This document shows positions 44,990 through 54,250 of a stretch of DNA of 64,000 nucleotides, one piece after another. Within the stretch, counting starts at the first letter, position 1; every line of letters starts with the position of its first letter. Both the position numbers and the translations under genes were made by a program. The notes under the pieces are model-generated. The model did not search any database and was not told the DNA's origin. It saw only the letters and a program-made list of their open reading frames with translations. Source of the DNA: Chryseobacterium gregarium DSM 19109 (GTDB taxonomy: Bacteria; Bacteroidota; Bacteroidia; Flavobacteriales; Weeksellaceae); NCBI RefSeq assembly GCF_000430845.1, contig NZ_AUMU01000006.1, forward strand, positions 104,114 through 168,113, read 5' to 3'.

Positions 44990-46066
44990 CTATACAAAAG
45001 GAGCTTTTACCACTTTTGCAGGAATGTTTTTGTTTCTTACCTGAATAAAAATTTCAGATCCTAATTTAAAATGAGGCTTGTCTACATACGCTAAGCCCAG
45101 CCCGATTTTTTTCATCGGAGACTGTGTTCCTGAAGTTACTTTTCCTATGACATTTCCTTCAGCATCCACAACAGGGTAGTCATGTCTCGGAACTCCTTTG
45201 TCAGTAAGCTCGAAACCGACCAGTTTTCTCGTGATCCCTTCTTCTTTCTGTTTTGCGAAAGTATCTTTGGAAACGAAATCCTTATCGAATTTTGTGATCC
45301 ATCCCAATCCCGCTTCAATCGGTGACGTGGTATCGTCAATATCGTTTCCGTAAAGGCAGAATCCTTTTTCAAGTCTTAATGTATCCCTTGAAGCCAGCCC
45401 GCAAGGCACAATTCCTTCTGTTTCCCCGGCTTCGATAATGGCATCCCAGAGTTTTTCTGCCGATTCATTTTTAAAATAAATCTCGAAACCTCCGCTCCCG
45501 GTATAGCCGGTGTTTGAAATAATAACATCATCAACTCCTGCAACAGAACCTACCGTGAAATGATAATAAGGGATTTCGGAAAGGTTGGTCTCCGTCAGTT
45601 TCTGAAGGATTTCCGTCGCTTTCGGCCCCTGAACGGCCAGTAATGACATCTCATCTGAAGCATTCGTCATTTTTGCCCCGAACGTATTGTATTTTAAAAT
45701 ATGATTCCAGTCTTTTTCAATATTTGAAGCATTGACGACCACAAAATATTTCCCGTCTTCCATTTTGTAGACGATCAGGTCGTCCACGATGCCTCCGTCT
45801 TCGTTCGGAAGGCATGAATACTGTGCCTTTCCGTTTTCAAGAGCATCGACATTGTTGGTCGTCACAAACTGTAAAAGTTCCCTTGAACCGGGACCTTCAA
45901 TGAAAAACTGCCCCATGTGGGAAACGTCAAAAAGACCTGCTTTTTCCCTTACGGCAAAATGTTCTTCAGTAACTCCGGAATATTGCACAGGCATTTCAAA
46001 ACCTGCAAAAGGTACGATTTTAGCTCCCAAAGAAACATGTTTGTCGTACAGTGCTGTTTTCTTCAT
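44990..46066 (-). CDS. gcvT: Glycine cleavage system aminomethyltransferase (T protein)
   Basis: A 358-residue GcvT that transfers the aminomethyl carbon from the lipoyl H protein to tetrahydrofolate, releasing ammonia. [20 protein letters not shown] (residues ~44-63), [30 protein letters not shown] (~190-204) and [16 protein letters not shown] are family motifs, with the folate-binding Asp in the early part. The H and P proteins are elsewhere. Probably co-transcribed with the small secreted protein upstream (18-base gap). The lipoate needed by the H protein is supplied by LipB at 4.2 kb. Confidence 0.97.
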   Translation of the reverse strand: MKKTALYDKHVSLGAKIVPFAGFEMPVQYSGVTEEHFAVREKAGLFDVSHMGQFFIEGPGSRELLQFVTTNNVDALENGKAQYSCLPNEDGGIVDDLIVYKMEDGKYFVVVNASNIEKDWNHILKYNTFGAKMTNASDEMSLLAVQGPKATEILQKLTETNLSEIPYYHFTVGSVAGVDDVIISNTGYTGSGGFEIYFKNESAEKLWDAIIEAGETEGIVPCGLASRDTLRLEKGFCLYGNDIDDTTSPIEAGLGWITKFDKDFVSKDTFAKQKEEGITRKLVGFELTDKGVPRHDYPVVDAEGNVIGKVTSGTQSPMKKIGLGLAYVDKPHFKLGSEIFIQVRNKNIPAKVVKAPFV

Positions 46067-46084
46067 ATATAATTTTTATTTCTA

Positions 46085-46558
46085 TTATTTAATTTTAAAA
46101 CTGTCGAAAGCTTCGTTGAAAAGCTTCATATAATTCCCGTTCCAGTATTTCTGCCCGCAGTTCACGGAAATCAGGAACAGATTTTTATCCTTCTGGAAGA
46201 CCCGGGTACGCCAGATCAGATGTTCTTTTTCATCCACATAGTCGTAAGAATATTCCGTGTAGCCTTTTTTACCGTTTCTGCTCGTTACCTTTTTTTCATC
46301 ATCAGATGACTGGTAAAGGGCCAGGATAAATTTTTTCGTTTCTGCTTTCGGAAGATTCAGGTCGTGGTATTCTGAGATGGTGATGGCACCGATATGGTTA
46401 TCCGGGAAAATATTGATGATGCTATTGTCATCGGTCACTTTCCATCCGTCCGGGACGGTAACGGAATAATTCGGGCTTTCATACACTTTCGCAGGAACAG
46501 CTTGCGCAAAAAGGAAAAATCCTATACAGAGAAATAAGGCTGACAGTATTTTCTTCAT
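46085..46558 (-). CDS. Secreted protein of unknown function
   Basis: A 157-residue precursor with signal peptide MKKILSALFLCIGFFLFAQA. The mature part starts VYESPNYSVTVPDGWKVTDD, resembling PsbP/DUF-type domains that begin with a beta strand and PxGW. The start at 46558 is favoured because the earlier in-frame ATG (46654) adds an uncharged stretch overlapping idi and hides the signal peptide. Role unknown. It lies 4 bases after idi and 18 before gcvT, likely in one operon with both. Confidence 0.78.
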   Translation of the reverse strand: MKKILSALFLCIGFFLFAQAVPAKVYESPNYSVTVPDGWKVTDDNSIINIFPDNHIGAITISEYHDLNLPKAETKKFILALYQSSDDEKKVTSRNGKKGYTEYSYDYVDEKEHLIWRTRVFQKDKNLFLISVNCGQKYWNGNYMKLFNEAFDSFKIK

Positions 46559-46562
46559 GGTA

Positions 46563-47069
46563 TTACAGTTGGTGCTTATATTCTTCCAGAATGATTTTAA
46601 ACCACTCGGTGAAGTGCTCAGGATGTTCGGCGATTTCTTTATCAAGGTCTTCAATGGTGATATACCTCACTTCATCCACTTCGTCTTTATTCAGCATAAA
46701 TCCGTCTTCAAAAGTCCCTGTAAAAACATGGTCAAGTTCGTGTTCCCATAATCCGTCCCCCACATCCGCTTTGTATATAAAGCTGAACTTTTGTGAAAGC
46801 TCGGCATCAATGCCGAGTTCCTCTTTCAGTCTGCGCCGGGCACCTTCAAGGTAGGTTTCTTCAATTCTAGGATGCGAACAGACGGCATTGGTCCATTTTA
46901 AAGGGGAATGGTATTTTCCGGAAGCTCTTTTCTGCAGAAGCATTTCGCCTTTACCATTGAATAAAAATACGGAAAAAGCACGGTGTAACAGGCCGTTGAC
47001 GTGGGCCTGCTGCTTTTCCATCGAGCCGAGAACTTTATCTTCAGGGGTTACTAAAACTACGAATTCCAT
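46563..47069 (-). CDS. idi: Isopentenyl-diphosphate delta-isomerase, type I
   Basis: A 168-residue Nudix-like isomerase that interconverts IPP and DMAPP. The catalytic Cys lies in WTNAVCSHPR (residues ~58-67), the metal-binding His and Glu are in the same segment and in ARRRLKEELGI, and a second catalytic Glu lies in WEHELDHVF (~112-120). It feeds synthesis of menaquinone tails and carotenoids. Its ATG lies only 5 bases after a -7 box. Confidence 0.95.
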   Translation of the reverse strand: MEFVVLVTPEDKVLGSMEKQQAHVNGLLHRAFSVFLFNGKGEMLLQKRASGKYHSPLKWTNAVCSHPRIEETYLEGARRRLKEELGIDAELSQKFSFIYKADVGDGLWEHELDHVFTGTFEDGFMLNKDEVDEVRYITIEDLDKEIAEHPEHFTEWFKIILEEYKHQL

Positions 47070-47074
47070 TTCTA

Positions 47075-47082
47075 CAAATGTA
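47075..47082 (-). promoter_or_regulatory. idi promoter -7 box
   Basis: Minus strand TACATTTG is a perfect TAnnTTTG match, 5 bases before the ATG at 47069, implying a very short or absent 5' leader. No clear -33 box. Confidence 0.55.
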
Positions 47083-47423
47083 AGCGTAATAAATGTATTT
47101 TGGAAATTTTTGGGTAAACATCATTCTTTTTTGAGTGTATCGCGCAGACCGGAATGATAGGATGAATTTGTACGAAAACCGCACAGTCCTGAAATCTGAA
47201 TTAACAGGATGATGTTTTGTAAGGCCATAAATGAAGCATTTTATTTTTATGAATTCTGATACTGCAATAACCAATGCTGAATTTAGGAAACCTCAAAGAG
47301 AAAATTTTTAATCGTATAAGTATAATATGCTATGTATTATTAAAATTATCCTTCGGATGACACATTTTAATGCAAATAATCAACATAAATTAAGTTTAAC
47401 AAACCTTTTTGTTATAAAAAACA

Positions 47424-47431
47424 TAACTTTG
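47424..47431 (+). promoter_or_regulatory. Promoter -7 box of the HAD-like gene
   Basis: TAACTTTG fits TAnnTTTG, 17 bases before the ATG at 47449. Confidence 0.5.
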
Positions 47432-47448
47432 TTATTCAATTTTTTATA

Positions 47449-47856
47449 ATGGAATTAGAGTATAAAGACCGCATCAGTCCGATTCTGAAGGATGGTGTAA
47501 AAAATTATTTAATTGATATTGACGGAACCGTTACGGAAGATGTTCCCAACGAAGAACCTGAAAGAATGGTGACCTGCGAACCTTTTCCGGATGCGCTCGA
47601 AACCATCAACAAATGGTATGATGAAGGACACCAGATCTGTTTTTTCACTTCAAGAACTGAGAACCTGAAGCAGATCACCATCGATTGGCTTGACAAACAC
47701 GGATTCCGCTACCACAGCGTTCTGTGCGGAAAACCGAGAGGAGGGAACTATCACTGGATCGACAACCATCTGGTCAGGGCTACGAGATACAAGGGGAAAT
47801 TTACGGACCTTATTGAGAAACAGGTTACGATTGAAGTATTCAGAGAAGACGATTAA
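47449..47856 (+). CDS. HAD-like small phosphatase-type protein
   Basis: A 135-residue protein with the HAD motif I IDIDGTVTED (~residues 22-31; Asp nucleophile and second Asp), motif II in FFTSRTE (Thr/Ser) and a Lys in CGKPRGG that could act as motif III. There is no cap domain. Such proteins in Flavobacteria are often named phosphoheptose isomerase, but the sequence looks like a phosphatase rather than an isomerase. Substrate unknown. It precedes the serA-like gene by ~67 bases. Confidence 0.8.
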   Translation: MELEYKDRISPILKDGVKNYLIDIDGTVTEDVPNEEPERMVTCEPFPDALETINKWYDEGHQICFFTSRTENLKQITIDWLDKHGFRYHSVLCGKPRGGNYHWIDNHLVRATRYKGKFTDLIEKQVTIEVFREDD

Positions 47857-47923
47857 AAAAAACATGACAAAGATTAAACGATTAATTATAATCATTTAAC
47901 CATTTATAAATCAATAAAAGTGT

Positions 47924-48883
47924 ATGAAAGTTTTAGCAAACGACGGCCTGGATCAATCCGGCATTGATGCCCTGACGGAAAAAGGTTTTGAAGTCATTAC
48001 GGCAAAAGTTCCGCAGGAGCTTCTGGCAGATTATATCAATGAACATAAGATCCGGACCATTCTGGTGCGCAGTGCCACACAGGTAAGAAAAGATATCATC
48101 GACAGCTGCCCTTCGCTGGAAATCATTGGGAGAGGCGGTGTAGGCATGGATAATATAGACGTGGATTATGCCAGGGAAAAAGGGATCCATGTCATCAATA
48201 CCCCTTCCGCATCTTCAGAATCAGTGGCAGAGCTGGTGTTTGCGCACCTGTTTTCAGGAGCGAGATTTTTACAGGATTCCAACAGGAAAATGCCTGTGGC
48301 AGGAGATACGGAGTTTGCTGCTTTAAAAAAATCATATGCTGCCGGGATTGAACTGAAAGGAAAAACCATCGGGATTGTCGGAATGGGAAGAATCGGGCAG
48401 GAAGTGGCGAAGATTGCCCTGGGACTGGGAATGAGAGTGGTGGCAGCAGACAGTAACGTAGGAAAAGCAAGCATTAAGGTTACTTTCTACAATAAGCAGT
48501 TTATCAATGTGGATATTGAAACCGAACCGCTTCAGGATGTCCTGCAGCACTCGGATTTTATCACGCTCCATGTTCCGGCCCAGAAAGACGGGTACATGAT
48601 CGGTAAAAAAGAATTCGGAATGATGAAAGACGGCGTAGCGATTGTCAACTGCTCAAGAGGCGGAGTGATCGATGAAGCGGCTTTGATCGAAGCTTTGGAT
48701 GCAGGGAAAGTGAAGTTTGCAGGGCTGGATGTTTTCATCAACGAGCCTACACCTTCAAAAGAAATCCTGAACCATCCGAAAATATCGTTAACGCCTCATA
48801 CGGGGGCATCCACCCTTGAAGCTCAGGACCGGATCGGCCTTTCGCTGGCAGAACAGATTTCAAGCATTTTACAGATCCATTAA
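47924..48883 (+). CDS. serA: D-3-phosphoglycerate dehydrogenase-like 2-hydroxyacid dehydrogenase
   Basis: A 319-residue D-isomer 2-hydroxyacid dehydrogenase. IGRGGVGMDNIDVDYAREKG (residues ~68-87), the NAD-binding GIVGMGRIGQEVAKIALGLG (~148-167), NCSRGGVIDEAALIEALDAG and the catalytic His in LTPHTGASTLEAQ (~288-300) are clear. It lacks the C-terminal ACT domain of E. coli SerA, like other short Bacteroidota enzymes. Serine synthesis is the likeliest role, though other 2-hydroxyacids are possible. Ends at a bidirectional terminator. Confidence 0.85.
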   Translation: MKVLANDGLDQSGIDALTEKGFEVITAKVPQELLADYINEHKIRTILVRSATQVRKDIIDSCPSLEIIGRGGVGMDNIDVDYAREKGIHVINTPSASSESVAELVFAHLFSGARFLQDSNRKMPVAGDTEFAALKKSYAAGIELKGKTIGIVGMGRIGQEVAKIALGLGMRVVAADSNVGKASIKVTFYNKQFINVDIETEPLQDVLQHSDFITLHVPAQKDGYMIGKKEFGMMKDGVAIVNCSRGGVIDEAALIEALDAGKVKFAGLDVFINEPTPSKEILNHPKISLTPHTGASTLEAQDRIGLSLAEQISSILQIH

Positions 48884-48911
48884 TTAATTCTGACAGAAAT
48901 ACAATAAACAG

Positions 48912-48938
48912 AAAGCACCTCATGTAATGAAGTGCTTT
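48912..48938. terminator. Bidirectional terminator between serA and mscL
   Basis: Arms AAAGCACCTCAT and ATGAAGTGCTTT (one mismatch) around GTA, with T-rich flanks on both strands. It lies 28 bases after serA and 4 before the mscL end. Confidence 0.85.
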
Positions 48939-48942
48939 TGTT

Positions 48943-49332
48943 TTATATATTGTTTCTGGTTTTCAGTAAATCCCTGATCTCCGTTAATAATTTCTGATCT
49001 TCAGTCGGGCCTGCCGGTGCTGCCGGTTTCGGTTCCGGTTTTCTGTTCAGGCTGTTCACGCCTTTAATCAGCAGGAACAAAACAAAGGCTACGATAATGA
49101 AACTGATCACGGAGGACAGGAAATTACCGTATTTGACGCCTTCCCAGGAAAGTTCCGCGATATTCTTCACATTGGCTCTCTCCAAAGCAGGATTCAGAAG
49201 CAGCGGGGTGATGATATCATCCACAAATGACTTTACGATGGCACTGAACGCAGCACCGATGATGACACCGACGGCCAGATCCAGGACATTGCCTTTAAAT
49301 GCAAATTCCTTAAATTCTTTTATAAATCCCAT
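48943..49332 (-). CDS. mscL: Large-conductance mechanosensitive channel MscL
   Basis: A 129-residue channel subunit that opens under membrane tension and relieves osmotic downshock. The start at 49332 gives the usual MGFIKEFKEFAFKGNVLDLA; the earlier ATG (49359) lies in the -7 promoter box. TM1 AVGVIIGAAFSAIVKSFVDD (residues ~20-39) and TM2 GNFLSSVISFIIVAFVLFLL (~71-90) with a cytoplasmic helix EIRDLLKTR complete it. Confidence 0.96.
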   Translation of the reverse strand: MGFIKEFKEFAFKGNVLDLAVGVIIGAAFSAIVKSFVDDIITPLLLNPALERANVKNIAELSWEGVKYGNFLSSVISFIIVAFVLFLLIKGVNSLNRKPEPKPAAPAGPTEDQKLLTEIRDLLKTRNNI

Positions 49333-49358
49333 AATTGATATTTTGAGTGTTCGTATCA

Positions 49359-49366
49359 CAAAAATA
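49359..49366 (-). promoter_or_regulatory. mscL promoter -7 box
   Basis: Minus strand TATTTTTG fits TAnnTTTG, 26 bases before the chosen mscL start. Confidence 0.5.
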
Positions 49367-49529
49367 GGATTTTAAAATAAAAGAAATATAATTTTTCCGC
49401 TTTTGTAACAGGCAGGGTAAGGACGGTAAAAAATGACCGGTACCACATCATTTGCCGTTCAGCAGTATTGACTCCCATTTCCATGGCAGGTTAAAATATC
49501 TTTTGTAAATTGCTTTTAAAACCATTGAA

Positions 49530-51041
49530 ATGAAGATTTTTACCGCAGAACAAATCCGCCAGTGTGACCAGTATACCCTGAAAAATGAACCTGTTGCCTC
49601 GCTGCAGTTAATGGAAAGGGCGGCCCAGTCATGTGTAGACTGGATCTCGGAGAACTGTAACCACCACAGGAACTTTGCCGTTTTCTGCGGGAGCAGCAAT
49701 AATGGCGGGGACGGTTTTGCCATTGCCAGGATCCTGTACCTTAAAGGTTTCGACATCGATGTATTTACCGACCCGAAAGCTGGGTTTTCTGCCGATGCCC
49801 AAAGTAATTTTAAAACGTTAAAGGAAATTTCAGGGATATCGGTCAGGGATTTTAAGGAGGCAGAGAACTACCGTTTCGACAGCAGGACGGTCATTATCGA
49901 CGCACTGTTCGGAACCGGTTTGTCAAGGGAACTGCAGGGAGAAATGAAAGGGCTGATTGAGCTCTTAAACGCCCAGAACAATATAAAGATTTCCATCGAT
50001 GTGCCCTCCGGGCTTTTTGCAGATAAGATGTCTTCTGGTAATCCCGTAATTTTTACAGCAGATTATACCTTGAGCTTTCAGTTCTGGAAAAAGGCATTCC
50101 TCCATCCTGAAACCGGAAAATATGCGGGAAAGGTCCACATTCTGGATATCAGGCTGAGTGAAGACTATATTGCTGAAACCGGAACCGATGATTTTGTCAT
50201 TCATGACATGGTTAAAAATATCTTCAGGCCCAGAAATGAGTTTTCCCACAAAGGCACGTACGGAAAAGCCACCATTATCGGAGGAAGCTACGGCAAGATC
50301 GGTGCGGCGGTTCTGGCCACAAGGGCCGCTCTGAAAACCGGGGCCGGCCTTACGTTCACTCTGGCTCCCAAATGCGGATATGAGATCCTTCAGACTTCAA
50401 ACCCCGAAGCGATGTTTGTCGGAGGCGGAGAGGATGTTATCGATACTTTTGAACCTGATGGGAATTCCGTTCTGGGTATCGGGCCCGGCCTGGGAACCGG
50501 TAAAAAAACATCACAAAGCTTTCTGGAATTTTTAGAAAACTATTCAAAACCGTTGATCCTGGATGCGGATGCCCTGAATATTATATCAGAAGATGCCGGC
50601 AACATACAGCTGATTCCTAAGAAATCCGTTATTACGCCACATCCTAAAGAATTTGAGAGGCTGTTCGGGGCAACGGAAAATTCTTTTGAAAGACTGGAGC
50701 TGGCGAAAACGAAAGCCGGGGAACTGGATATTTATATTGTCCTGAAAGACCATCATACGCAGGTAATCACTCCGCAGGGACAGGTTTTTTATAATATCAC
50801 CGGGAATTCAGGGCTGGCAAAAGGCGGGAGCGGGGATATCCTGACCGGGATTTTAACCTCTTTCTTAGCACAGAACTATTCCGCGAAAGAAGCGGCCATT
50901 CTGGGCGTCTGGTTCCATGGGAAAGCGGCGGAATATGCTTCTGAAAGATGTTCCAAAGAGGCGGTGCTTCCAACGGATGTCATCCAGGCATTCGGAAGTG
51001 TATTTGAAGAACTGGAAAGGAAAGTGGCGAGAAAGCTGTAA
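49530..51041 (+). CDS. nnr: Bifunctional NAD(P)H-hydrate epimerase/dehydratase
   Basis: A 503-residue fusion that repairs damaged NAD(P)H. The N-terminal YjeF epimerase domain (residues ~1-210) has CGSSNNGGDGFAIARIL (~51-67) and the later DALFGTGLSRELQG. The C-terminal dehydratase (~225-500) has VLGIGPGLGTG, LILDADALNI, VITPHPKEFERLFG and GNSGLAKGGSGDILTGILTSFL. Length and order match the family. Monocistronic; ~230 bases of non-coding DNA follow. Confidence 0.95.
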   Translation: MKIFTAEQIRQCDQYTLKNEPVASLQLMERAAQSCVDWISENCNHHRNFAVFCGSSNNGGDGFAIARILYLKGFDIDVFTDPKAGFSADAQSNFKTLKEISGISVRDFKEAENYRFDSRTVIIDALFGTGLSRELQGEMKGLIELLNAQNNIKISIDVPSGLFADKMSSGNPVIFTADYTLSFQFWKKAFLHPETGKYAGKVHILDIRLSEDYIAETGTDDFVIHDMVKNIFRPRNEFSHKGTYGKATIIGGSYGKIGAAVLATRAALKTGAGLTFTLAPKCGYEILQTSNPEAMFVGGGEDVIDTFEPDGNSVLGIGPGLGTGKKTSQSFLEFLENYSKPLILDADALNIISEDAGNIQLIPKKSVITPHPKEFERLFGATENSFERLELAKTKAGELDIYIVLKDHHTQVITPQGQVFYNITGNSGLAKGGSGDILTGILTSFLAQNYSAKEAAILGVWFHGKAAEYASERCSKEAVLPTDVIQAFGSVFEELERKVARKL

Positions 51042-51269
51042 TGAATCAGGGTTAAAAGAAGGCCGGAATCATACAACAGGGTTCAGCGGGTTCAGTATGG
51101 CCGGCAGCGGGAATGAAGCGTAAAAGGATCTTTTTAAAAGAAATAACAGGCCGGCAGCTTATCTGCAGGCGGGTGGAAATACTGTTCTTTATCAGTTGCT
51201 GTACAGCTTTTCGAAAAGATCAACATAACGAATGACAGCAACCGGTAAAAAAATATTCTTCATGATGTT
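51042..51269. other. Intergenic region after nnr
   Basis: Between convergent gene ends; no gene, hairpin with T run, repeat or conserved RNA motif was recognised. Confidence 0.5.
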
Positions 51270-52706
51270 TTATTTCGAAATGATCTGGCTCAGGATTTTT
51301 TTTCCGTTTTCATTGTCGGGATTTAAGGCAATCGATTTTCTGTACATCTCAACGGCTTTGATTTTGTCTCCCATTTTCAGCAATATCTCTCCATAGCTGT
51401 CATAGGCGTTCCAGCTTTCCGGGAACAGATGAACATTGAGTTTGAAAATCTCCAAAGCTTCTTTCTGCTGATTGTTTGCCATCATCCGGTAGGCCCAGTT
51501 ATTGAGTTCGTCTTCTTTGGGATCAAATTCAGGATTTGCCTTTTGTTCTTTTTTTACGACTTCAATAGCCTTGTCAAACCCTTTTTCCCGCAGGCTTTTT
51601 CTTAAATAGGTAAGTGGATCTGCTTTCGTTATATCCGGATTGTAGCATCCGGCAATTTCCTCAATAAAATCTTCGGGAGCGCTTCCTGCCAGGTTGGTTA
51701 ACACAATAACTGCCAGGCGGTCATCCGGATAGACCAGCAGGGCTGACCGGTTTCCGCCGGACATTCCTATTGCTTTATGGTTTTTCCGGAATTTAGCGAT
51801 TCCCCAGCCGCGTGCCCAGCCGGTAGGCGTCCCGTTGTTGAATTTACCCGGTGACCACATCCTGTCCAGGGTTGATGCCTTTTTAAATAGCCTGCCGTTT
51901 TGCAAGGCAATGATCCAGTTTGCCATATCTTCGGCCGTGCTGTTGAGACCAGATCCTGTTCTTACGAAATCCGGAAATTCTGTGTAGACATTTAAAAGTT
52001 TATTTTCAATTTTTTTGCCATCAGAAAAGCTGTTGTAGCTATATGACGGAACATAATTCAGAATAATATCTCTCGAATCCCCAAACATCGTATTTTTAAG
52101 ATTCGCGGTTCTGAACTGTTGATTTTCGAAGAAACCGGCAAAGGGCGTACGGGTAAGTTTCTCAATAATTTTCCCTAACAGATAATAATTGGTTTGATTG
52201 TAGCTGAATTGTTCCCCGGTTTTAAATTCCAGGGGAAGTGTTTTGAGCTTTTCCCAGATGGCAGCCTCGGTCTTTAATGGGCCGATATTCCCCGTCATCG
52301 GATCCAGGAGCTTCAGGATCTCCGGCAATCCCGAAATATGGGTTAGCAGCTGGTCAACAGTGATCTTTTGCCATTCAGCAGGCAGGTCGTCCAGATAAGT
52401 GCTTATAGGGTCTTCAAGCCTGATTTTATCCTGTTCCACCAGCTGCATCACGGCAACACCGGTGAAAATTTTTGTATTGGAGTTGACCGGGAAAACAGAG
52501 GTATTGCTTACCGGGATATTGTACTGTAAATTCGCGGTTCCATAGGATCTGCTGAGAACGATCCTGCCATTTTGAACAACCGCCAGCTGTACTCCGGGGA
52601 TTTTCCTTTCTTTCATTTCTCTTTGAATGATCTCATCAACAAGGGCTTTAGCCGGCTGAGCGGAAAGCTGTAACGAGATGAACAGCAGCAATAAGTAGGT
52701 TCTCAT
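51270..52706 (-). CDS. Secreted serine hydrolase (class C beta-lactamase-like) with TPR tail
   Basis: A 478-residue precursor with signal peptide MRTYLLLLFISLQLSAQ. The penicillin-binding-type motifs are SNTK (SxxK, ~residues 77-80) and YNQ in FSYNQTNYYLLG (YxN-like, Tyr~169). The third, usually H-x-G or KTG, reads GMSGG, so His is replaced by Met. After ~370 residues a C-terminal region has TPR-like repeats (WNAYDSYGEILLKMGDKIKA, VEMYRKSIALNPDNENGKKI). Peptidase, esterase or D-amidase activity is plausible; a true beta-lactamase role is not supported. Ends ~230 bases from nnr. Confidence 0.88.
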   Translation of the reverse strand: MRTYLLLLFISLQLSAQPAKALVDEIIQREMKERKIPGVQLAVVQNGRIVLSRSYGTANLQYNIPVSNTSVFPVNSNTKIFTGVAVMQLVEQDKIRLEDPISTYLDDLPAEWQKITVDQLLTHISGLPEILKLLDPMTGNIGPLKTEAAIWEKLKTLPLEFKTGEQFSYNQTNYYLLGKIIEKLTRTPFAGFFENQQFRTANLKNTMFGDSRDIILNYVPSYSYNSFSDGKKIENKLLNVYTEFPDFVRTGSGLNSTAEDMANWIIALQNGRLFKKASTLDRMWSPGKFNNGTPTGWARGWGIAKFRKNHKAIGMSGGNRSALLVYPDDRLAVIVLTNLAGSAPEDFIEEIAGCYNPDITKADPLTYLRKSLREKGFDKAIEVVKKEQKANPEFDPKEDELNNWAYRMMANNQQKEALEIFKLNVHLFPESWNAYDSYGEILLKMGDKIKAVEMYRKSIALNPDNENGKKILSQIISK

Positions 52707-52874
52707 AATATTAAAACAACCCGGCCGGGCTTTTCATTACACCGGAAATAAAAATTTGTTTTTATATTTCATCAGGGAATATCTTCCTTAAACAGATTAA
52801 TTTTCCCTCAATTCCCGTCAGATACATAAAATTGTATTGAAATTGCAGTATGATTAGGCAATATCGAAATATAA

Positions 52875-52910
52875 AAAAAGCAGGTCTGTACTCATACAAA
52901 CCTGCTTTTT
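52875..52910. terminator. Terminator between lgt and the serine hydrolase
   Basis: A 16-base stem AAAAAGCAGGTCTGTA/TACAAACCTGCTTTTT with one mismatch and a 4-base loop; A and T tracts flank both ends. It probably ends lgt transcription on the minus strand. Confidence 0.88.
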
Positions 52911-52957
52911 TATAATGTCCGCCGGATGACGGATCCGGTAAATTTATAAATTGATGC

Positions 52958-54226
52958 CTAATCCGGTTTCTCGTTCTGCTCTTTCGTGATGGTGAATCTT
53001 TTGGAAATGATCATAATAACCACGCCGGCAATCATGAAAGGAATGGAAAGGACCTGTCCCGTATTCAGTGCTCCGATCCGGATAAACTCATCACCCTGGG
53101 GTTCTTTCAGGAATTCCACAAAGAACCTGATGGCCCAGAGGATAATAAAGAACAGGCCGAAAAGCCATCCCTGCTGGTATTTTTTATTGGTTTTTCTGTA
53201 CAGGACCCACAACAAAACAAACAGGCAGACGTATCCGAAAGCTTCAAACATCTGTGCAGGGTACCTTGGTACCGTAAGGCCATATTCGCTGCTCTGCTGC
53301 GGGAACAGGATCGCAAAAGGGGAGTTGGGGTCCACCGGCTTACCGATGATTTCGGAATTGAAAAAGTTACCCAGCCTTACGAAAGCGCCTCCTAAAGATA
53401 CCACAATTCCCAACCGGTCATATACCCAGAAAGGGTTCTTTCTGATAATTTTAAATGAATAGTACAGGGTCGTGAAAATCAGGGCAATCGTAGCCCCGTG
53501 GCTGGCCAGTCCGGAAAACCCGGTAAATTTAAATCCGTTTTTGGTGCTTATCGGTAAGAACACGCTCCAGAAGTCTTCTTTGAAAAGTTCCGGCTGATAG
53601 AAGATCACATGTCCCATTCTGGCACCCAGGATCGTCCCGATCAGGGTCCAGGTAAAAAGCGGTTCCAGGTATTTCTGGTTGATATTGTCGATCTTGAAAA
53701 TCCTGTTCATTAAGAGGTAGCCGAAGCCAAAGGCAAAAATGAACATTAAGCTGTAAAAGTGCAGCGTAATAGGCCCCAGCTCGATCCCTTTCGAAGGGTC
53801 CCAGATTTTATAGGTGGTTTCAAGGTTTACGGAATCACCGGCGGTAACCGGCCGATCGGTTTTTACCGCGTATTTGAAGTTTTTAATGTTTTCTTTGGTC
53901 GGGGCGGCTTCAACGGGTTTGAAGTTTTTGTCCAGGAACTGGTATTTCGCCTCTTTAAACTTGGCCAATGTTAAGGCACTGAAATTGAAGTAAGCCGGCT
54001 CGAAATTAGATTCGTTCAGGATGATCAGGACATTTCCGGTTACTTTTCTGTCCGGGAACACGTTGAGGTCGCCCAGCTCCGTAGTGGAGTAAACCTTGAC
54101 GGGAACACTGGCGGAGTTAACCTTTAAAGTGGCATCAGACATTCCGTCCGGATAGTTTTGCGCGAAGAAAGATTGGGTAACCAGCGCAAAGAATACAAGA
54201 TAAAATCTGAAAAAAATATGACTCAT
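52958..54226 (-). CDS. lgt: Prolipoprotein diacylglyceryl transferase with extra N-terminal domain
   Basis: A 422-residue protein. From residue ~143 (IWDPSKGIELGPITLHFYSL) it is a normal Lgt, which attaches diacylglycerol to lipobox cysteines of exported lipoproteins. The motif GARMGHVIFYQP and the signature GGAFVRLGNFFNSEIIGKPV (~280-299) are intact, and about seven helices follow. Residues 1-22 form a signal peptide and ~23-140 an additional, hydrophilic extracytoplasmic domain not present in the ~280-residue standard enzyme. Nothing suggests two genes; the frame is continuous. The cell makes many lipoproteins (three precursors in this window). Lies 24 bases from yidD. Confidence 0.92.
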   Translation of the reverse strand: MSHIFFRFYLVFFALVTQSFFAQNYPDGMSDATLKVNSASVPVKVYSTTELGDLNVFPDRKVTGNVLIILNESNFEPAYFNFSALTLAKFKEAKYQFLDKNFKPVEAAPTKENIKNFKYAVKTDRPVTAGDSVNLETTYKIWDPSKGIELGPITLHFYSLMFIFAFGFGYLLMNRIFKIDNINQKYLEPLFTWTLIGTILGARMGHVIFYQPELFKEDFWSVFLPISTKNGFKFTGFSGLASHGATIALIFTTLYYSFKIIRKNPFWVYDRLGIVVSLGGAFVRLGNFFNSEIIGKPVDPNSPFAILFPQQSSEYGLTVPRYPAQMFEAFGYVCLFVLLWVLYRKTNKKYQQGWLFGLFFIILWAIRFFVEFLKEPQGDEFIRIGALNTGQVLSIPFMIAGVVIMIISKRFTITKEQNEKPD

Positions 54227-54250
54227 TTCTATTTTTTTAATAGTTTGTTT

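Larger units (their letters stand above)
47070..47448. other. Divergent intergenic region between idi and the HAD-like gene
   Basis: No gene is supported in these 379 bases. It holds the idi -7 box at 47075-47082 and one for the plus-strand gene at 47424-47431. The middle, 47100-47400, is AT-rich with no convincing hairpin, repeat or conserved RNA motif. Confidence 0.6.

Noticed and set aside
51270..52706. Calling the serine hydrolase a beta-lactamase resistance gene
   Set aside because: The third active-site motif is altered and a TPR tail is present; family membership alone does not show antibiotic hydrolysis.
52986..53462. 158-codon open frame opposite lgt
   Set aside because: Shadow of the Lgt frame, rich in residues typical of antisense reading.
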